From Branchiostoma floridae (lineage: Eukaryota; Chordata; Leptocardii; Amphioxiformes; Branchiostomatidae), in NCBI RefSeq assembly GCF_000003815.2, contig NC_049994.1, positions 3,405,762 to 3,469,761 on the forward strand: a stretch of DNA of 64,000 bases. The letters run 5' to 3'. Position 1 is the first letter of the stretch. Every line of letters begins with the position of its first letter. The notes under the pieces are model-generated. The model did no database searches, was not told where the DNA came from, and worked only from the letters and a program-made list of their open reading frames with translations. This document shows, in pieces, positions 45,605 through 57,057 of the stretch. A program made the position numbers and the translations under genes.

Positions 45605-46010
45605 GCCCTGTTCAAGGGATGTTTCCTAGCTCAGTTATGTGCTTTTCCACCTGTGTGAACTGGGGAAAGACATTCTAATACCCCTGTCACATTATCCACG
45701 ATCTTCGGGCGTATCGATGGAAGATCTGCCATATTTAAGATCGACAGAGGGTTGGGCGGATTTTTCACCTGAAAACTGTCCCTGTCACATATAAGCCATG
45801 TCTTGTACCTGGTAAAATTGTTGTGCAATGAAGAGGCTCGGGCGATTGCCGTAGAATCGTCGTCCGATCGATTTTCGCCAAATGTGACAGGGGTATAAGC
45901 ACGTTTCCCAAGGGCACAAGATTGATGACATGACATGATTTGAACCAAGGACCCTCATGGATCAAACACTTTTCCGTTACGCAACGCGCCCCCTCGTTGT
46001 ATAACACGAC
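45605..46010 (-). mobile_element. tRNA-headed SINE split by a MITE
   Basis: The minus-strand head is TTGCGTAACGGAAAAGTG (A-box region) and TTGGTTCAAATC (B box). The body CATCAATCTTGTGCCCTTGG then GAAACGTGCTTA continues, after the MITE, as TTAGAATGTCTTTCCCCAG then TTCACACAGGTGG. Skipping the MITE restores the usual SINE body order. The 105- and 91-residue frames across it are spurious. Confidence 0.82.
45679..45895. mobile_element. 213-bp MITE with TA target duplication inside the SINE
   Basis: CCCCTGTCACATT and the inverse AATGTGACAGGGG form the outer inverted ends, with looser pairing beyond (GGGCGTATCGAT and ATCGTCGTCCGATCG words). TA sits at 45679-45680 and 45894-45895. An internal CCCTGTCACAT at about 45779 echoes the end. 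Confidence 0.87.
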
Positions 46011-46249
46011 TTCGTTGCAAAATACGAAGGGATTTCCCATCTATCATTTTGGGAATGGTCTCCGAAGATGTCATAGCATGACAAAGTCGAACAACACAGC
46101 TCTGATCACAGTTCACCCTTGATTGCCTTTGCCATATACATACTGCTTTTCAAAAGGACGTCGGCTGAAAAGTAACGACCTCATAGTTTTAAAATTTGGC
46201 GAATACAGTTCTCAAAGACTTTTGAGTTATAGAGGCTTGGCAGTATGAA
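46011..46249. other. No feature recognised
   Basis: Short spacer before the second large array. Confidence 0.4.
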
Positions 46250-46573
46250 AGAAAAAGTAAAGTTGTTCACCTCATTTCCTTGTAAGGCTGAGAAAGTATC
46301 GATCTCTGAATCATGAACAAGATGACCCTTCAATACTCATGCATCTTATCATGAACAGAGATTTTTACTTAACCTATTTTTGCTACTTACCAAATATTCA
46401 TGACGCCAAGGAACCGGCTTTAACGAGCTGCGATTGTACTCACTTCATCTTCGGCACGCAGAACCATACTGTTTTTAACGGGTTTGCTCAATGCAAGGTC
46501 ATTTGACCACTTCAAGGCAATGGGCGGTGGTTGATGGAAGTTATCATTCAAGGAGATAGCGGGAATATGAGAC

Positions 46574-46673
46574 NNNNNNNNNNNNNNNNNNNNNNNNNNN
46601 NNNNNNNNNNNNNNNNNNNNNNNNNNNNNNNNNNNNNNNNNNNNNNNNNNNNNNNNNNNNNNNNNNNNNNNNN
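46574..46673. other. Assembly gap (100 N)
   Basis: Exactly 100 N. The round length suggests a gap of unknown true size, lying inside a repeat array where collapse is likely. Units on either side may not be correctly joined. Confidence 0.99.
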
Positions 46674-47514
46674 AAAAAAAACAAAGCCCGAGTCGCGAAC
46701 TAGCGGTACCGGGGTGAGGAGTATATCACCAGATAGTTTAATATTGGAGATAAAGGTGTTACTGGAGAGAAACTGCTGCTATCGAGAGAGTCCATAGCTT
46801 GCCATTCCGGTTAAAGAAGCTGTTGCTGTAAAAAGACCTTGAGACCGGTAAATGAATAGTATAGCGATCCGGGTTAGAGGAAATCCTGGTGTTGCGCTGA
46901 AAGTCGCTCACTTGACGGACATGTATAGGGTGAGATCATCAGAGCAATGGCCATTGAAGTACCAATAGAAAAGTGACAGGGAGGCAACGTTATGACTAAA
47001 AGAGAAAGAGAGTCCAGCTTTGGTGCGTACTAATAACCAATACTACGTCAGTCTACTGATGTCAGTCAGTCTATGCAGACATTGACACTACGCAATGACA
47101 ATAGCCAGTAGTCAATGGCAACACAAATTCTCCGTTGAATGCGGTCTAATGTTTGTCAAACGTTACGTAATACAGAATGCACACGTGGTTGGAAAAGCTT
47201 AAGTTTTGAATACCGTAGGTGAATTCGGCCTGCTGCATATGCGATAGCCACAATGACAAAACGGTCGTCGTCCGGATGCTCAAGGGAGTATTGATTTGTA
47301 TTTAGCATGCTCCCTAAACACTAATTGCATAGTCTTGGGAATTGGTGAGATCCTATCTGTTATATTACCTGCCAATTTAGTCCAGTGAAAATGGCATTTG
47401 TTGTCATTTATTCCCTGTTGCTCGATAAGATTACTTTATAGCCCCGGCCCCACTTACATGGGAATCCCTCACAGATTTTACATCCTTGTAGTCTATACAA
47501 CTTTATGACCGTAC

Positions 47515-47640
47515 CCTGCGTGCTAGATTCTATCGGAGCCCGGCAGAGACCCTGTTCGGCAGCTGAAGTAGAGCTTTCCGCCGGCATTGATTAGCATTCC
47601 GGGGAATAGTAATGTAGGAAGATAAAAATTCGGCTCAAGC
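47515..47640. repeat. Array core, copy 1
   Basis: CCGTACCCTGCGTGCTAGAT, GGAGCCCGGCAGAGACC, TTCCGCCGGCATTGATTAGC, CATTCCGGGGAATA. Other copies have GGCAGAGAAT or a variant near 48794, 49258, 49706, 51321, 52028, 52576, 55025, 58966 and 59668. The core is more GC-rich than its flanks. Confidence 0.82.
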
Positions 47641-47716
47641 TGCCTTTTTCCTCAATAAATCAAAGTCATTTGACAACTTGACCATTGCAAGGTAATGGGC
47701 TGTGGGTGATGGGAAC

Positions 47717-48050
47717 TATTACTTTTTATTAGATTGTAGTTTATATAGTAATGATAGAAGTATTCTTTTAAGCTTTATAATAGGAAAGTTCCCTCGCTTT
47801 GAATCTTGTCTAGTGTTGAAAAATTCATTTTTCTTATGAGGTTTGATCGAACGACATTATACAAACACATCTCAAGCTACATGTTCAACATTACTAAGAA
47901 ACGAGAAGAAGCCGAACAAATGTAATAGACTAGTTTTAGAATCCATGTTTTAGAAACCACGTGTACTGCATTACTACCTTTTGTATCTATATGCCTGTAC
48001 TTAGCCCGATAGGGCATGAATGTGCAATAAAGGCTATTATTATTATTACT
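47717..48050 (+). mobile_element. 5'-truncated LINE in the array, about 7-bp target duplication
   Basis: TATTACT occurs at 47717-47723 and 48044-48050. Beyond it the array resumes with CAAGGAGATAGC, exactly as after TTATCATT in the unit at 46540. A short frame at 47836-47925 reads MRFDRTTLYKHISSYMFNI then TKKREEAEQM, a LINE-type extreme C-terminus. The tail is GTGCAATAAAGGC then (TAT)n. Everything upstream of the last 30 codons is absent or decayed. Confidence 0.75.
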
Positions 48051-48499
48051 CAAGGAGATAGCGGTGAACATTAGTTTTGAAGTATGCAAGTTTGTTAACA
48101 GGAGGTTAACAGTTGTCTTCGAGAGAGTTCCATGGTTTGCCATTCCGGTTAAAGAAGCTGTTGCTGTAAAAAGACTTTGAGACCGGCAAATGAACAGTAT
48201 AGCGATGCGGGTTTGAGGAAAACATAGTTTTGCTCTGAAAGGCTTTCACTTGACGGACATGTTTAGTGTAAGATCATCGGAGCAATGACCATGGAAGTAC
48301 CAATAGAAAAGGGACAAGGATGCAAAAAGAGAATGAGGATCCAACTTTGGTGCGCACTAATAACTAATAGCCAATGCATATTTCCCGTTGAATTCGGTCT
48401 AATAATGTTTTTCAAGCGCTACTACAGAATGCGCACATGCTTGGAAACGCTAATGTTTTGACTATCTTAGGAAAATTCGGTCTGCTGTATGCTATATCC

Positions 48500-49950
48500 A
48501 CATGGACCTGTTCGAAGGGTCATCGCCCTCATGTTATAGGAGGTATTGATTTGCGATTTGCAGTGTAACATGCTCCATAAACAGGCTAACTGCTGTCTAT
48601 AAAATCACATGGTGTACCATGGTAAGAGGTCTTATCTCTTATTACCTGCCCATTTAGTCTCGATCAAGTCACTGTTGATGTCGCTAGATAATATTACTTG
48701 ATAGCCCCACTTAGGAGACAATCCCTCACAAATTTGACTTCCTTGTAGTATAAAACTTAACGACCGTACCCTGCGTGCTAGATTCTAGCGAAGCCCGGCA
48801 GAGAATTTATTCGGCAGCTAAAGAAGGGCTTCCCGCCGGCCTTGATTAGCACTCCGGCGAATAATAGGTAGGAAGCTGTAAGTCGGCCCTAGCTGCCTTT
48901 TCATTTTACTGCACTTTTGGACACATTGTTCGCGCTGTAGCACTTTTATGTGTAGCTAAAAATGTGTTTTACAACTATGCAATTACTTTCAGATTTTTCA
49001 TGTTTATAGGTCACAAAGGTAACACAATTGATGTCTTTGATAAATTGATGAATTTTATGGAGCACAATTGTAAGATATTTCTCATTACCTGCCCATTCAG
49101 TACAGTAAAAAATTGACATTTATTGTCATGAATTCCCAATTGCTCTATAAAATTACGTCATAGCCCTACTTAGAAGACAATTCCTCCCAAATTTTAAATC
49201 CTTGTAATACAAATTGAATGACCGTACCCTGCGTGCACGTGCTAGCTTCTAGTGGAGCCCGGCAGAGAATTTTTTCGCCGACTAAAGTATGGTTTCCCGC
49301 CGGCCTTGATTAGCACTCCGGGCAATGGAAGGTAGGAAGCTGTAAGTCGGCCCAAGCTGTCTTTTTATCGTACTGCACTTTTGGACACATTGTTCGCGCT
49401 GTGGCACTATTATGTGTAGCTAAAAATGTGTTTTACAACTATGCAATTACTTTCAGATTTTTTATGTTTATAGGTCCCAAAGGTAACACAATTGATGTCT
49501 TTGGAATTTTATGGAGCACAATTGTAAGATATTTCTCATTACCTGCCCATTCAGTACAGTAAAAAATTGACATTTATTGTCATGAATTCCCCATTGCTCT
49601 ATAAAATTACTTCATAGCCCTACTTAGAAGACAATTCCTCCTAAATTTAAAATCCTTGTAATAAAATTTAAATGACCGTACCCTGCGTGCTAGCTTCTAG
49701 TGGAGCCCGGCAGAGAATTTTTTTTCGGCGACTAAAGTATGGTTTCCCGCCGGCCTTGATTAGCACTTCAGGCAATAAAAGATGGGAAGCTGTGAGTCGG
49801 CCCAAACTGACTTTTTATCTTACCGCTCTTTTTAACATGTTGCGCGCGCTATGGCACTTTTACATGTAGCAAAATGTGTTTTACAACGATGCAATTACTT
49901 TCAGATTGTTCATGTGTACAGGTCGTTAAGGTAACACTGTTGATGTCAGT
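48500..49950. repeat. Local triplication of the core module, about 450-bp spacing
   Basis: The cores at 48794, 49258 and 49706 are spaced 464 and 448 bases. The intervals share GACACATTGTTCGCGCTGT, TGTGTAGCTAAAAATGTG then TTTTACAACTATGCAATTAC, and AACACAATTGATGTCTTTG. The second and third are close to identical, indicating recent duplication by unequal exchange or slippage. Confidence 0.88.
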
Positions 49951-50741
49951 CGTATGATAAAATTTATTTTGCATGAACGCCATGTGCGTGGTATAACATA
50001 CCAGATTTCAAATAAACAGTACATCTACATATCCGAAAAGATCTATTTGATCCACTCACGCCTAGAAGGACACCTACTCTAGTGCACATACACTTCATTA
50101 CGCCAAGGATGGTGGCTCTAACGTGCTTCGTTTTTGGTAAGCAGGCCCATACTTTGTTTTTAACTGGTTCGTTCAAAACAAGGCCATTTGGACACTTTAA
50201 GGCAATAAACTAGGTTGAGGCTTCGTGGTGGAAATGATTATGCAAGGAGATTGCGGTGAACATTTTGTTTTGAAAGCTAAAGGGTTTTAACAGGAGGGAA
50301 AGAGCTGTCATCTAGAGAGTTCTATAGTTGTTGTTGTTTTCAGTCGACGTCCGGGAAAGAAGCTGTTGCTGTAGAAGGGATTTGAGGTCGTTAATGTAAC
50401 AGTATAGCGATGTTAGGTTGCGGAAAACAAGTGTGGCACTGAAAGGCTCTCATAAGTTTCTGCAGATAACGGACAGGGATGCAACGTGCGCCTGTCATAG
50501 ATTTGTTCCAGCTTTGGTGTTAACTAATAGGCTATGCCCGTGCTTATATTCTCCTTCGAATGCGATCTAATGTTAATCAAACGCTAACACATGATGCACG
50601 TAGTCGGCAACACTAATGCATTGAAAAATTTTAGGAAAATCTGGTCTACTGTGGTAGTCACATGCATGGACCTCTTCAAAAGGCAAAGCCGTTATATTCC
50701 TGAAGTTAAAGGATGTTTTGATTTGATGAGTGTAACATGCT

Positions 50742-51080
50742 GTACATGCCCAAGCGATCACCTCTTCTTAGCGACCACCTGGCCATCACGACTGCTTTAT
50801 GTCGGTCCTGAAAATATTCCCCTATTGACGTAAGCATTAAGCGACCTCTTTACAACGTCCACCTGACCATCGCGACCGCCTAAAATTGGGACTGAACCCC
50901 TGCTCATAACGACCGCGTCATTTTCAAATCTTGAAGTGTTATCGATTTTCAATGATAACTAGCACGATTTTGTGCATCGGGCATGTACGTCGTACGTCGA
51001 TACTCTTCTAACTGACCAACTGGTAAAATCTACCGATTTTACCCGGTCCGCCTGGTGGTCGTCTTAGGCATGTTTGACTG
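50742..51080. mobile_element. Degenerate Tigger-like MITE inside the array
   Basis: The right end GTGGTCGTCTTAGGCATG then TTTGACTG and TA is a pogo/Tigger-type terminus. The left end CATGCCCAAGCGATCACC is its inverse but lacks the outer CAGTCAAA. GCGACC words recur near both ends. The surrounding unit reads GTGTAACATGCT before it and AAAGACTTATTACTGTC after it, as in uninterrupted units near 51700 and 58715. Confidence 0.8.
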
Positions 51081-52815
51081 TATATAATAAAGACTTATTA
51101 CTGTCTTAGGAATTGGATGACGTGCCATTGTAAGAGATCTTATCCCCTATCTATCACCTGCCTATTCACTCCAATGAATATTGATATATGTTCTAATCAA
51201 TTCCCCGTTACTCGACAAAACTTCTTGATTGCCCCACTTAGATGACAATCCTTCACAGATTTTACGTCCCTGAAGTATAAAACTTGACGAACGTACCCGG
51301 CGTACCAGATTGTATCGGAGCCCGGTAGAGAATTTGTTCGGTAGCCCCGACAGTTATTCCCGCCGACCTAGATTAGCACTCCGGGGAATAATAGTAGGTA
51401 GGAGGCTGTTGATCGGCCAAAGCTGCCTTTATATTTTACCACACTTTTGAACACACTGTCCGCGCAATGGTAATTCTAGCTGACAGTGTGTTTTACAATT
51501 ATACATGTATATATTTTAGATTTATCATCGCGGAAAGGAACATGAAGTGATGCGAGTCGTATAATATATTGCATACCTGCAATATTGAGTATCACACTGA
51601 GTGTTTACTTTTTAGTATTTGGCACTAGCTGCATATCAGGACACGGATCTTCACAAAGCTAAGCATTCATTGTTTAAGGACTTATTGATTTGAATTGTAA
51701 AATGCTCTCTAAAGACTTATTGCTGTCTTGGGAGTTTTATGATGTACCAGTGTAAGAGTGTTGCCCTGTGTGGTTTGCCCCAACAAACTAGGGGGGTTGC
51801 ACAGTACAAGAATAAGAACAAGAGATCCCATCTCTCATTATCTGCCCATTCAGTCCAGTAAAATTTGACATTTGTTGTCATTAATTCCCTGCTGCCCGAT
51901 AAGATTACTTGATAGTTCCAATTATATGACAATCCCTCACAAATTTTACATCCTTGTCATATAAAACTTTATGATCCAAATGTTACCACACTTTTGCACG
52001 TATTGTGCACGCCAGAATCTAGCGAAGCATGGCAGAGAATTTGCTCGGAAGCCTATTTAGTTCTTCCCACCGGTTTAGATTAGCAATCCGGGACGTAGTA
52101 GGTAGAAAGCTGTTAATCGGTCCAAGCTGACTTTTTATGTCACCATACGTTTGAAGAAATTGTGCGCGGGGGTTGTCAAATGTTTTCAGACTCCATTACA
52201 AACTGTACGTTCTTGGAAACACTTAGCTGAATGCTTCAAAATATTGTATAGACAAATGGGGTCTGTTGTATGCGATAGCAACACAGACCATAAAACGGCT
52301 CAGCATTTATAGTCCCAGGACTTGTGGATTTGAAGTGTAACATGCTCTCTTAAGACTTGTTTATTGTCTTAAAATGGTACGGTGCTACATTTTAAGAGAT
52401 TCCATCTCTTGATACCTACCCATTTAGTCCAGTAAAAATAGACATTTGTTGCTATCAAGTCCTCGTCACTCGATAAAATGGCTTGACAATCCCACTTAGA
52501 TGACAAATCCTCAAAGACTTTACATTCTTTTAGTATATATAAATCAATAACGAACTCTGCGTGACTCCAGCGGAGCCCGGCGGAGAATTTGTTCGGCAGA
52601 TCATTTAGTTCTTCCCGCCGACCTAGATTAGTACTCCTGGGAATGTCGGCCAAATCTGCCTTCTTGTCTTATCACACTTTCGGATGAATGTGTGGGGGGT
52701 GAAGTGGTACTTTTTATCTGACAATGTCAGTGTATTTTACAACAGTGCAGGTAGTGTTAGATTTATACATATAGGTAGGAATGGTACCCGAATTGATGCC
52801 AGTAGTTACATTTTT

Positions 52816-52892
52816 TTGCATACCTAATCTCCAAGCAGATCTTGCGGTGGTCTTAAACCAACGCATGATCTGCTTGGAGATTATTGCATACC
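52816..52892. mobile_element. 59-bp perfect-type foldback with 9-bp target duplication
   Basis: TTGCATACC occurs at 52816-52824 and 52884-52892. Between them 52825-52883 folds into a 27-bp stem with two mismatches and a five-base loop (CTTAA); its outer 17 bp (TAATCTCCAAGCAGATC) are perfect. Paralogous array units lack it: near 51570 ATTGCATACCTGCAAT and near 55260 ATTGCATCGCCGCATCAT run straight through. It is too small to encode anything. A 9-bp duplication would fit Mutator-like elements, by inference only. Confidence 0.88.
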
Positions 52893-53230
52893 CGCATCAT
52901 GGCGTTACACACCAGGTTTGAAATAAACAGTACAAGCTACTTATGCTAACAAAATAACATGATTTATTCACACCGGGAAAGGCCCGTACTGTGTTCGGTA
53001 AGTGGCGTGATGTGTGGCTCATCTCAAGCAAGGGACCTCCATTAACACATATTCGAGGACGTCAATTACGGAAGCTATAGGTACTCCTTTTCAAATGAGT
53101 GAAAGTATTGACCAAGAGGCCTAGGGCACTACAATACACGTGCATCTAAGCATGAACACTGATCTCTACTTATTAACCTATTTTCTGTACTTATCTTAAC
53201 ATTCATCACGCCAAGGAAAGTTGCTCTAAC

Positions 53231-53736
53231 GAGCTGCAGTCGTCTTTGATCCTTACGTGAGAAAGGACATCGACGCACTTGAAATGGTCAACAGGAGAGC
53301 GGCACGGTTCGTGACGAGTACCCACCGCAGGTCTGATGTTAGTGTTACTGCCCTCCTACAGGACCTGAAATGGCCGTCACTCCAGTCGCGACGTCAAAAC
53401 GCACGACTCGTAATGATGTACAAGATTACCAACGGTCTTGTGGCCATCCCGCCTACTCGCATCACACCAGCACACATGAGCACCAGAGCCAACCACTCTC
53501 ACAAATACCGAACCCTACGATGCAGGTGTGACACAGCAAAGTATGCCTACTACGCCAGGACAATTCCTGAATGGAACAACCTCTCCGACCACATTGTCGA
53601 CAGCCCCTCACTGGACACTTTCAAGAACAGGTTGCTATCATCGCATACGTAGTCCAGCCGCTGCGCCTCCTCCATCCGCGTGATATTCCTATGGGAAGTT
53701 TGCGGATTACGAACTAGAGCTAGAACTAGAGCTGCA
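53231..53736 (+). mobile_element. 5'-truncated LINE in the array, 8-bp target duplication
   Basis: GAGCTGCA flanks the insert at 53231-53238 and 53729-53736. After it the array resumes with a degenerate TCACCTCCTCTACGG then GCAGAACCATACTG, as in the unit at 46440. The 3' non-coding end is short and finishes with GAACTAGAGCTAGAACTAGA, a repeated tail. Confidence 0.8.
53242..53652 (+). pseudogene. LINE reverse transcriptase ORF, C-terminal 136 codons
   Basis: Open from VFDPYVRKDIDALEMVNRRA and ARFVT through WPSLQSRRQNARLVMMYKI, NGLVAIPP, NHSHKYR and YYARTIPEWNNL to SLDTFKNRLLSSHT and a stop. DPY-x-x-KDID-x-LE-x-V-x-RRAARFV, then RR-x-x-ARL-x-MMYKI-x-NGL, then R-TIPEWN-x-L and S-x-DTFK-x-RL is the region after the RT domain in CR1/L2/RTE-like LINEs. 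No stop or frameshift interrupts it, so the insertion is fairly young. RT and endonuclease are absent, hence non-functional. The frame enters without its own ATG. Confidence 0.9.
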
Positions 53737-54121
53737 AAAATAATGATCTCACCTCCTCTACGGTAATGAAAGCAGAACCATACTGTGTTTTTAACGTGTT
53801 CGTTCAAAGCAAGGTCATTTGGTCACTTCAAGGCAATGAACTAAGGTGTTGGGTGGTAGGATTGATTATGCAAGGAGATAATGATTAATTGTTTTCAAGG
53901 CTTTGAGGTTGTTAAAAGGAGAGAAGTAGTTGGTATTGAGAGAGTTCTAAATCTTGGCAGTCCAGCTAAAGAAGCTGTTGTTGTATGATTTTGATATTGG
54001 TAATTGGGTATAGCGATCTGAGTTTGGGGAAAAACTTAAACTTTGCACTAAAAGCTTTCCAATGGAGGGATGATTAAGTACTGTGAGATCATAACAGCGA
54101 TTGCCATCAAAGTACCTTAGA

Positions 54122-54506
54122 GTTCTCCCCAGAGGATGGAATAACGGAGGCCCTCAACTATACTTCTAGCCTAGCTCCACTATACTACTAGTGAAATTAA
54201 ATGTGTTTCTTTCCTATTTTCTTGGTTAGTTTTGCTAGAATAAATGAAAATTCACAGATTTTTGTGTCAAGTGGCATCACTTTTCCAGTCGGCATTGTCT
54301 GCAAAAACTTGTGTATGGGCGATGATCAAAACAATAGTCGTTTTGCCTCTTCACAACAAAGGAATCACTATAACACATTATACTTGTTGTATTTGACACC
54401 CTCTGTCATGAAAAATGAATCCATTTCCATGAATTAAAGTGCAGTGCGTTGGTTCGTGTTATTTTTGCCAGCCCCTCCACTATAGTAAAAAAATTCTGGG
54501 GAGAAC
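54122..54506. mobile_element. 385-bp MITE with 12-bp inverted ends
   Basis: GTTCTCCCCAGA at 54122-54133 and TCTGGGGAGAAC at 54495-54506 are exact inverses. Further in, CCTCAACTATA and CTCCACTATA recall the inverse TATAGTGGAGGG near the right end. The interior is AT-rich. Uninterrupted units continue AAGTACCAATAGAAAAG at this place. No exact target duplication is seen. Confidence 0.65.
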
Positions 54507-55439
54507 CTGTAAATAACGGGCCGGGATACAACGTCCCGCCTGTGAAAGAGGGGCCGCAGATTCGATGCTGATTGCCAATGGCCGTACAAACTTTTGAAAG
54601 CGGTCTAATATTAATTTTTTTTTCAAACTCCATTGCAAAATGTACGTGCTTGGAAACTCTTACGCATTAGAATATTGAAGGAAATCCGGTCTGTTGCATG
54701 CCATAGCCTCACGGACCTTCAAAAGGCTAAGCGTTTATAGTCCAAGGTCTTATTGATTTGAAGTGTAACATGCTCTCCAAAGACTTATAAAAAACTGTCT
54801 TGGGAATTATATGGTGTACCAGTGTAAGAGAGCCCATCTCTCATTATCTGCCTATTCAGTCCAGTAAAATTTGACATTTGTTGCCATCAACTCCACGTAG
54901 GTGTCCCGATAAGTTTACTTGATAGTCCCACTGCACTTAAAAGAAAGTCCCTCACAGCTTTTACATCCTTATAGTATAAAAATTAATGAACGAGTAATGC
55001 GTGCCATATGCATACGCTAGCAGAGCCTGGCAGAGAATTTGTTCGGCAACCCAAGTAGTTATTCCCGCCTTCCTAGATATGCATTTTGTATGTACGGATA
55101 TGCTATTCGACCGAATTTGCTTATTTATTTTACCAGACCTTTGAACAAATTGCGCGCGCAGTGGTAATTTTAGTTGACAATTGTGTTTTACAGTTATGTC
55201 TTTGATTTATCATATTTGTATGGTGGAAAGGTACATGAATTGATGCGAGGCGCGAAATATATTGCATCGCCGCATCATTGAGTATCACACAAGGTGTGAA
55301 ATGAATAGTACAAGCTGCATATTCGAACAGTTTTATCTTTATTTACCGATACTGGGAAAGACTGCTACTCTTTTCGATATGTCTGGTGGCTTCAAGGTGT
55401 GGCTCTCCTTAAACTTAGTACCTTCTTTTAACGTCCTAT

Positions 55440-55625
55440 CCGAGGACGTCCTTTGTTGAAGCCATCGGTACTCCTTTTCAAATGCGGAAAGTGAGGAGAG
55501 TAATACGAAGTGTCTTTCACAAAGGTACATCGTCGCAGTATATAAGTACTAGAACCCATGCCCCAGACCTTTGAGCGAAACACTATCTGCCGTTACGCTA
55601 CGTGACTCTACGCTATGCAGCAGTT
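55440..55625 (-). mobile_element. Eroded tRNA-headed SINE in the array
   Basis: The minus strand shows GTAGCGTAACGGCAG (A-box region), GGCATGGGTTCTAG (B-box region, one change) and the body GTACCTTTGTGAAAGACACT, TCTCCTCACTTTCCGC, AAAAGGAGTACC. Parts of the same body remain in other units near 53040-53110 and 60040, so the SINE may have been inside the unit before some duplications. Confidence 0.55.
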
Positions 55626-55829
55626 TAGTTGTTATCATGGAACGTACTACAAAGCCGATTTCGTCAATGGTTGAAGAAAAAAAGTGTAGTTCTAAGAGTA
55701 TTTATACAAAGGCTTTGAATTGAGATGTTAATAGGGTTGAACCGCATTTTAGATAGTCGAATATGAAAGAAACCCTCAATTAGAATAGTGTAATATCAGT
55801 CTCATGCTGTAGAATACTAGTATTGTTCG

Positions 55830-57057
55830 AGCCTTGCGCCTTGCCAACGGATGGCTTGCAATCTGTTCTATAAAATGCGATTATTACTGGAAAGATGATT
55901 GCGAGCGAAATGGATTACCAAAGTCACTGTATTCATCAGGAGGTGAGCCGTATCTAATCTTTACAGACAAATTTAATCAAAATCTCATTACTCCATTGGT
56001 CAACCCAATGACATAGCTCCTGGTGGCATTACGGTATGAATCCCGTGAGGTGCACTCTAACTGCACTTGCGTCACGTTGCGTCACTGCGGGGTTCGAAAG
56101 ATGCTCAGATAATTTTAGAAATAAAGAACGAATTTTCTTACTTTTTTTTGTATTTTGTCATCTCCAAAGTCATACTTTAACGTGTTACGTAATATCTGAA
56201 ATATGAAAAATCGGAGAAAATAACAAAATAGTGTCACAGTGCGCGAACCCCACTGTGACAAGTGCAGCGAGAGCGCACCTGTAGTTACAAGTAAGTTCAC
56301 GGTTCCGAGTACGCATGTGCGGTGACAGGAATTGTGGGTAATATTTTGAAGGTGGAGGCTTGTAAAAGGTTCTCCTCTCGACCATTGTCTAACTTGCACA
56401 ACAATATCCAGACGCTCTATATCAAGTAGACGACTTTTAGGGGCCAAACCTTTTAATTTTAATTGGTACGCTTGCACCAGAATGGCGTTCCCAGATCTAC
56501 GCTCGTAGGAGGGTGTCATCTAGCCTCCATAGCATGCTCTTTGATGCCTTTTTTGGCCCATTATACACTTTTGCTGGCCTCCGCCGGGCCGGTAATCAGA
56601 AAAGGCCAACAATCAGCGACTCAGTACTAAAAGAAAAAGTTTATTATGCGCCAAGAAAGTCCGCAGACAGTCTGCTATGGAGGCTAGGTGACATCAATGT
56701 AACGAAATCAACGTGGTCTAATAAGGGTCCGTCTTCATCTGGGCTATGACGTCAATTATATTGCTGGTATCTATCTATTGGTTGGTTAGTATGCTACACT
56801 GGAAGCTAGAAATTTTAAACTAAAAATGAGCGTCACGTTGATCACCAGGGGATACTCATAACTGAACATTAAGAAAGCTTTACACGGTCTCCGAGGCAGT
56901 TGAAGCAAAGAAGAGTTAACGTAGGGGGACAGCGTGGGTGTCTTAAGGCAGTATTGATTCTGATAGTGATGACAGTTTCTAGGTAATGTTGCGTAAATCC
57001 GATGACCTATATAGCAATTTCAGTGACACAGTCATTTTTCTCTGTCATATAGAGGCT
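55830..57057. repeat. Segmental duplication block, copy 1
   Basis: AAATGCGATTATTACTGG, AGTCACTGTATTCATCAGG and ATTACTCCATTGGTCAACCC recur at about 60455-60600 and 62475-62600. GGGCTATGACGTCAATT (56741) recurs at 61009. AAAATGAGCGTCACGTTGA (56823) recurs at 61721, with the following 230 bases collinear to 61965. Non-coding. Confidence 0.83.
56047..56280. mobile_element. Palindromic MITE family 'AAGGTA', copy 2
   Basis: The left part AACTGCACTTGCGTCACG then TTGCGTCACTGCGGGGTTCG pairs with the right part GCGAACCCCACTGTGACA then AGTGCAGCG. The outermost AAGGTAGTATC is degenerate (GAGGTGCACTC). It lies in the same relative place as copy 3 in the paralogous block, so it was present before that segmental duplication. 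Confidence 0.78.

Noticed and set aside
45631-46040. Two minus-strand frames of 91-105 residues
   Set aside because: They span the SINE and the MITE inserted in it, so a single protein is not plausible.
52369-52653. 94-residue minus-strand frame with a similar sequence at 51717-51932 (FYWTEW/FYWTKW)
   Set aside because: The similarity reflects the shared array unit; the frame is interrupted in most other units (for example near 47400-47550 and 48650-48800).
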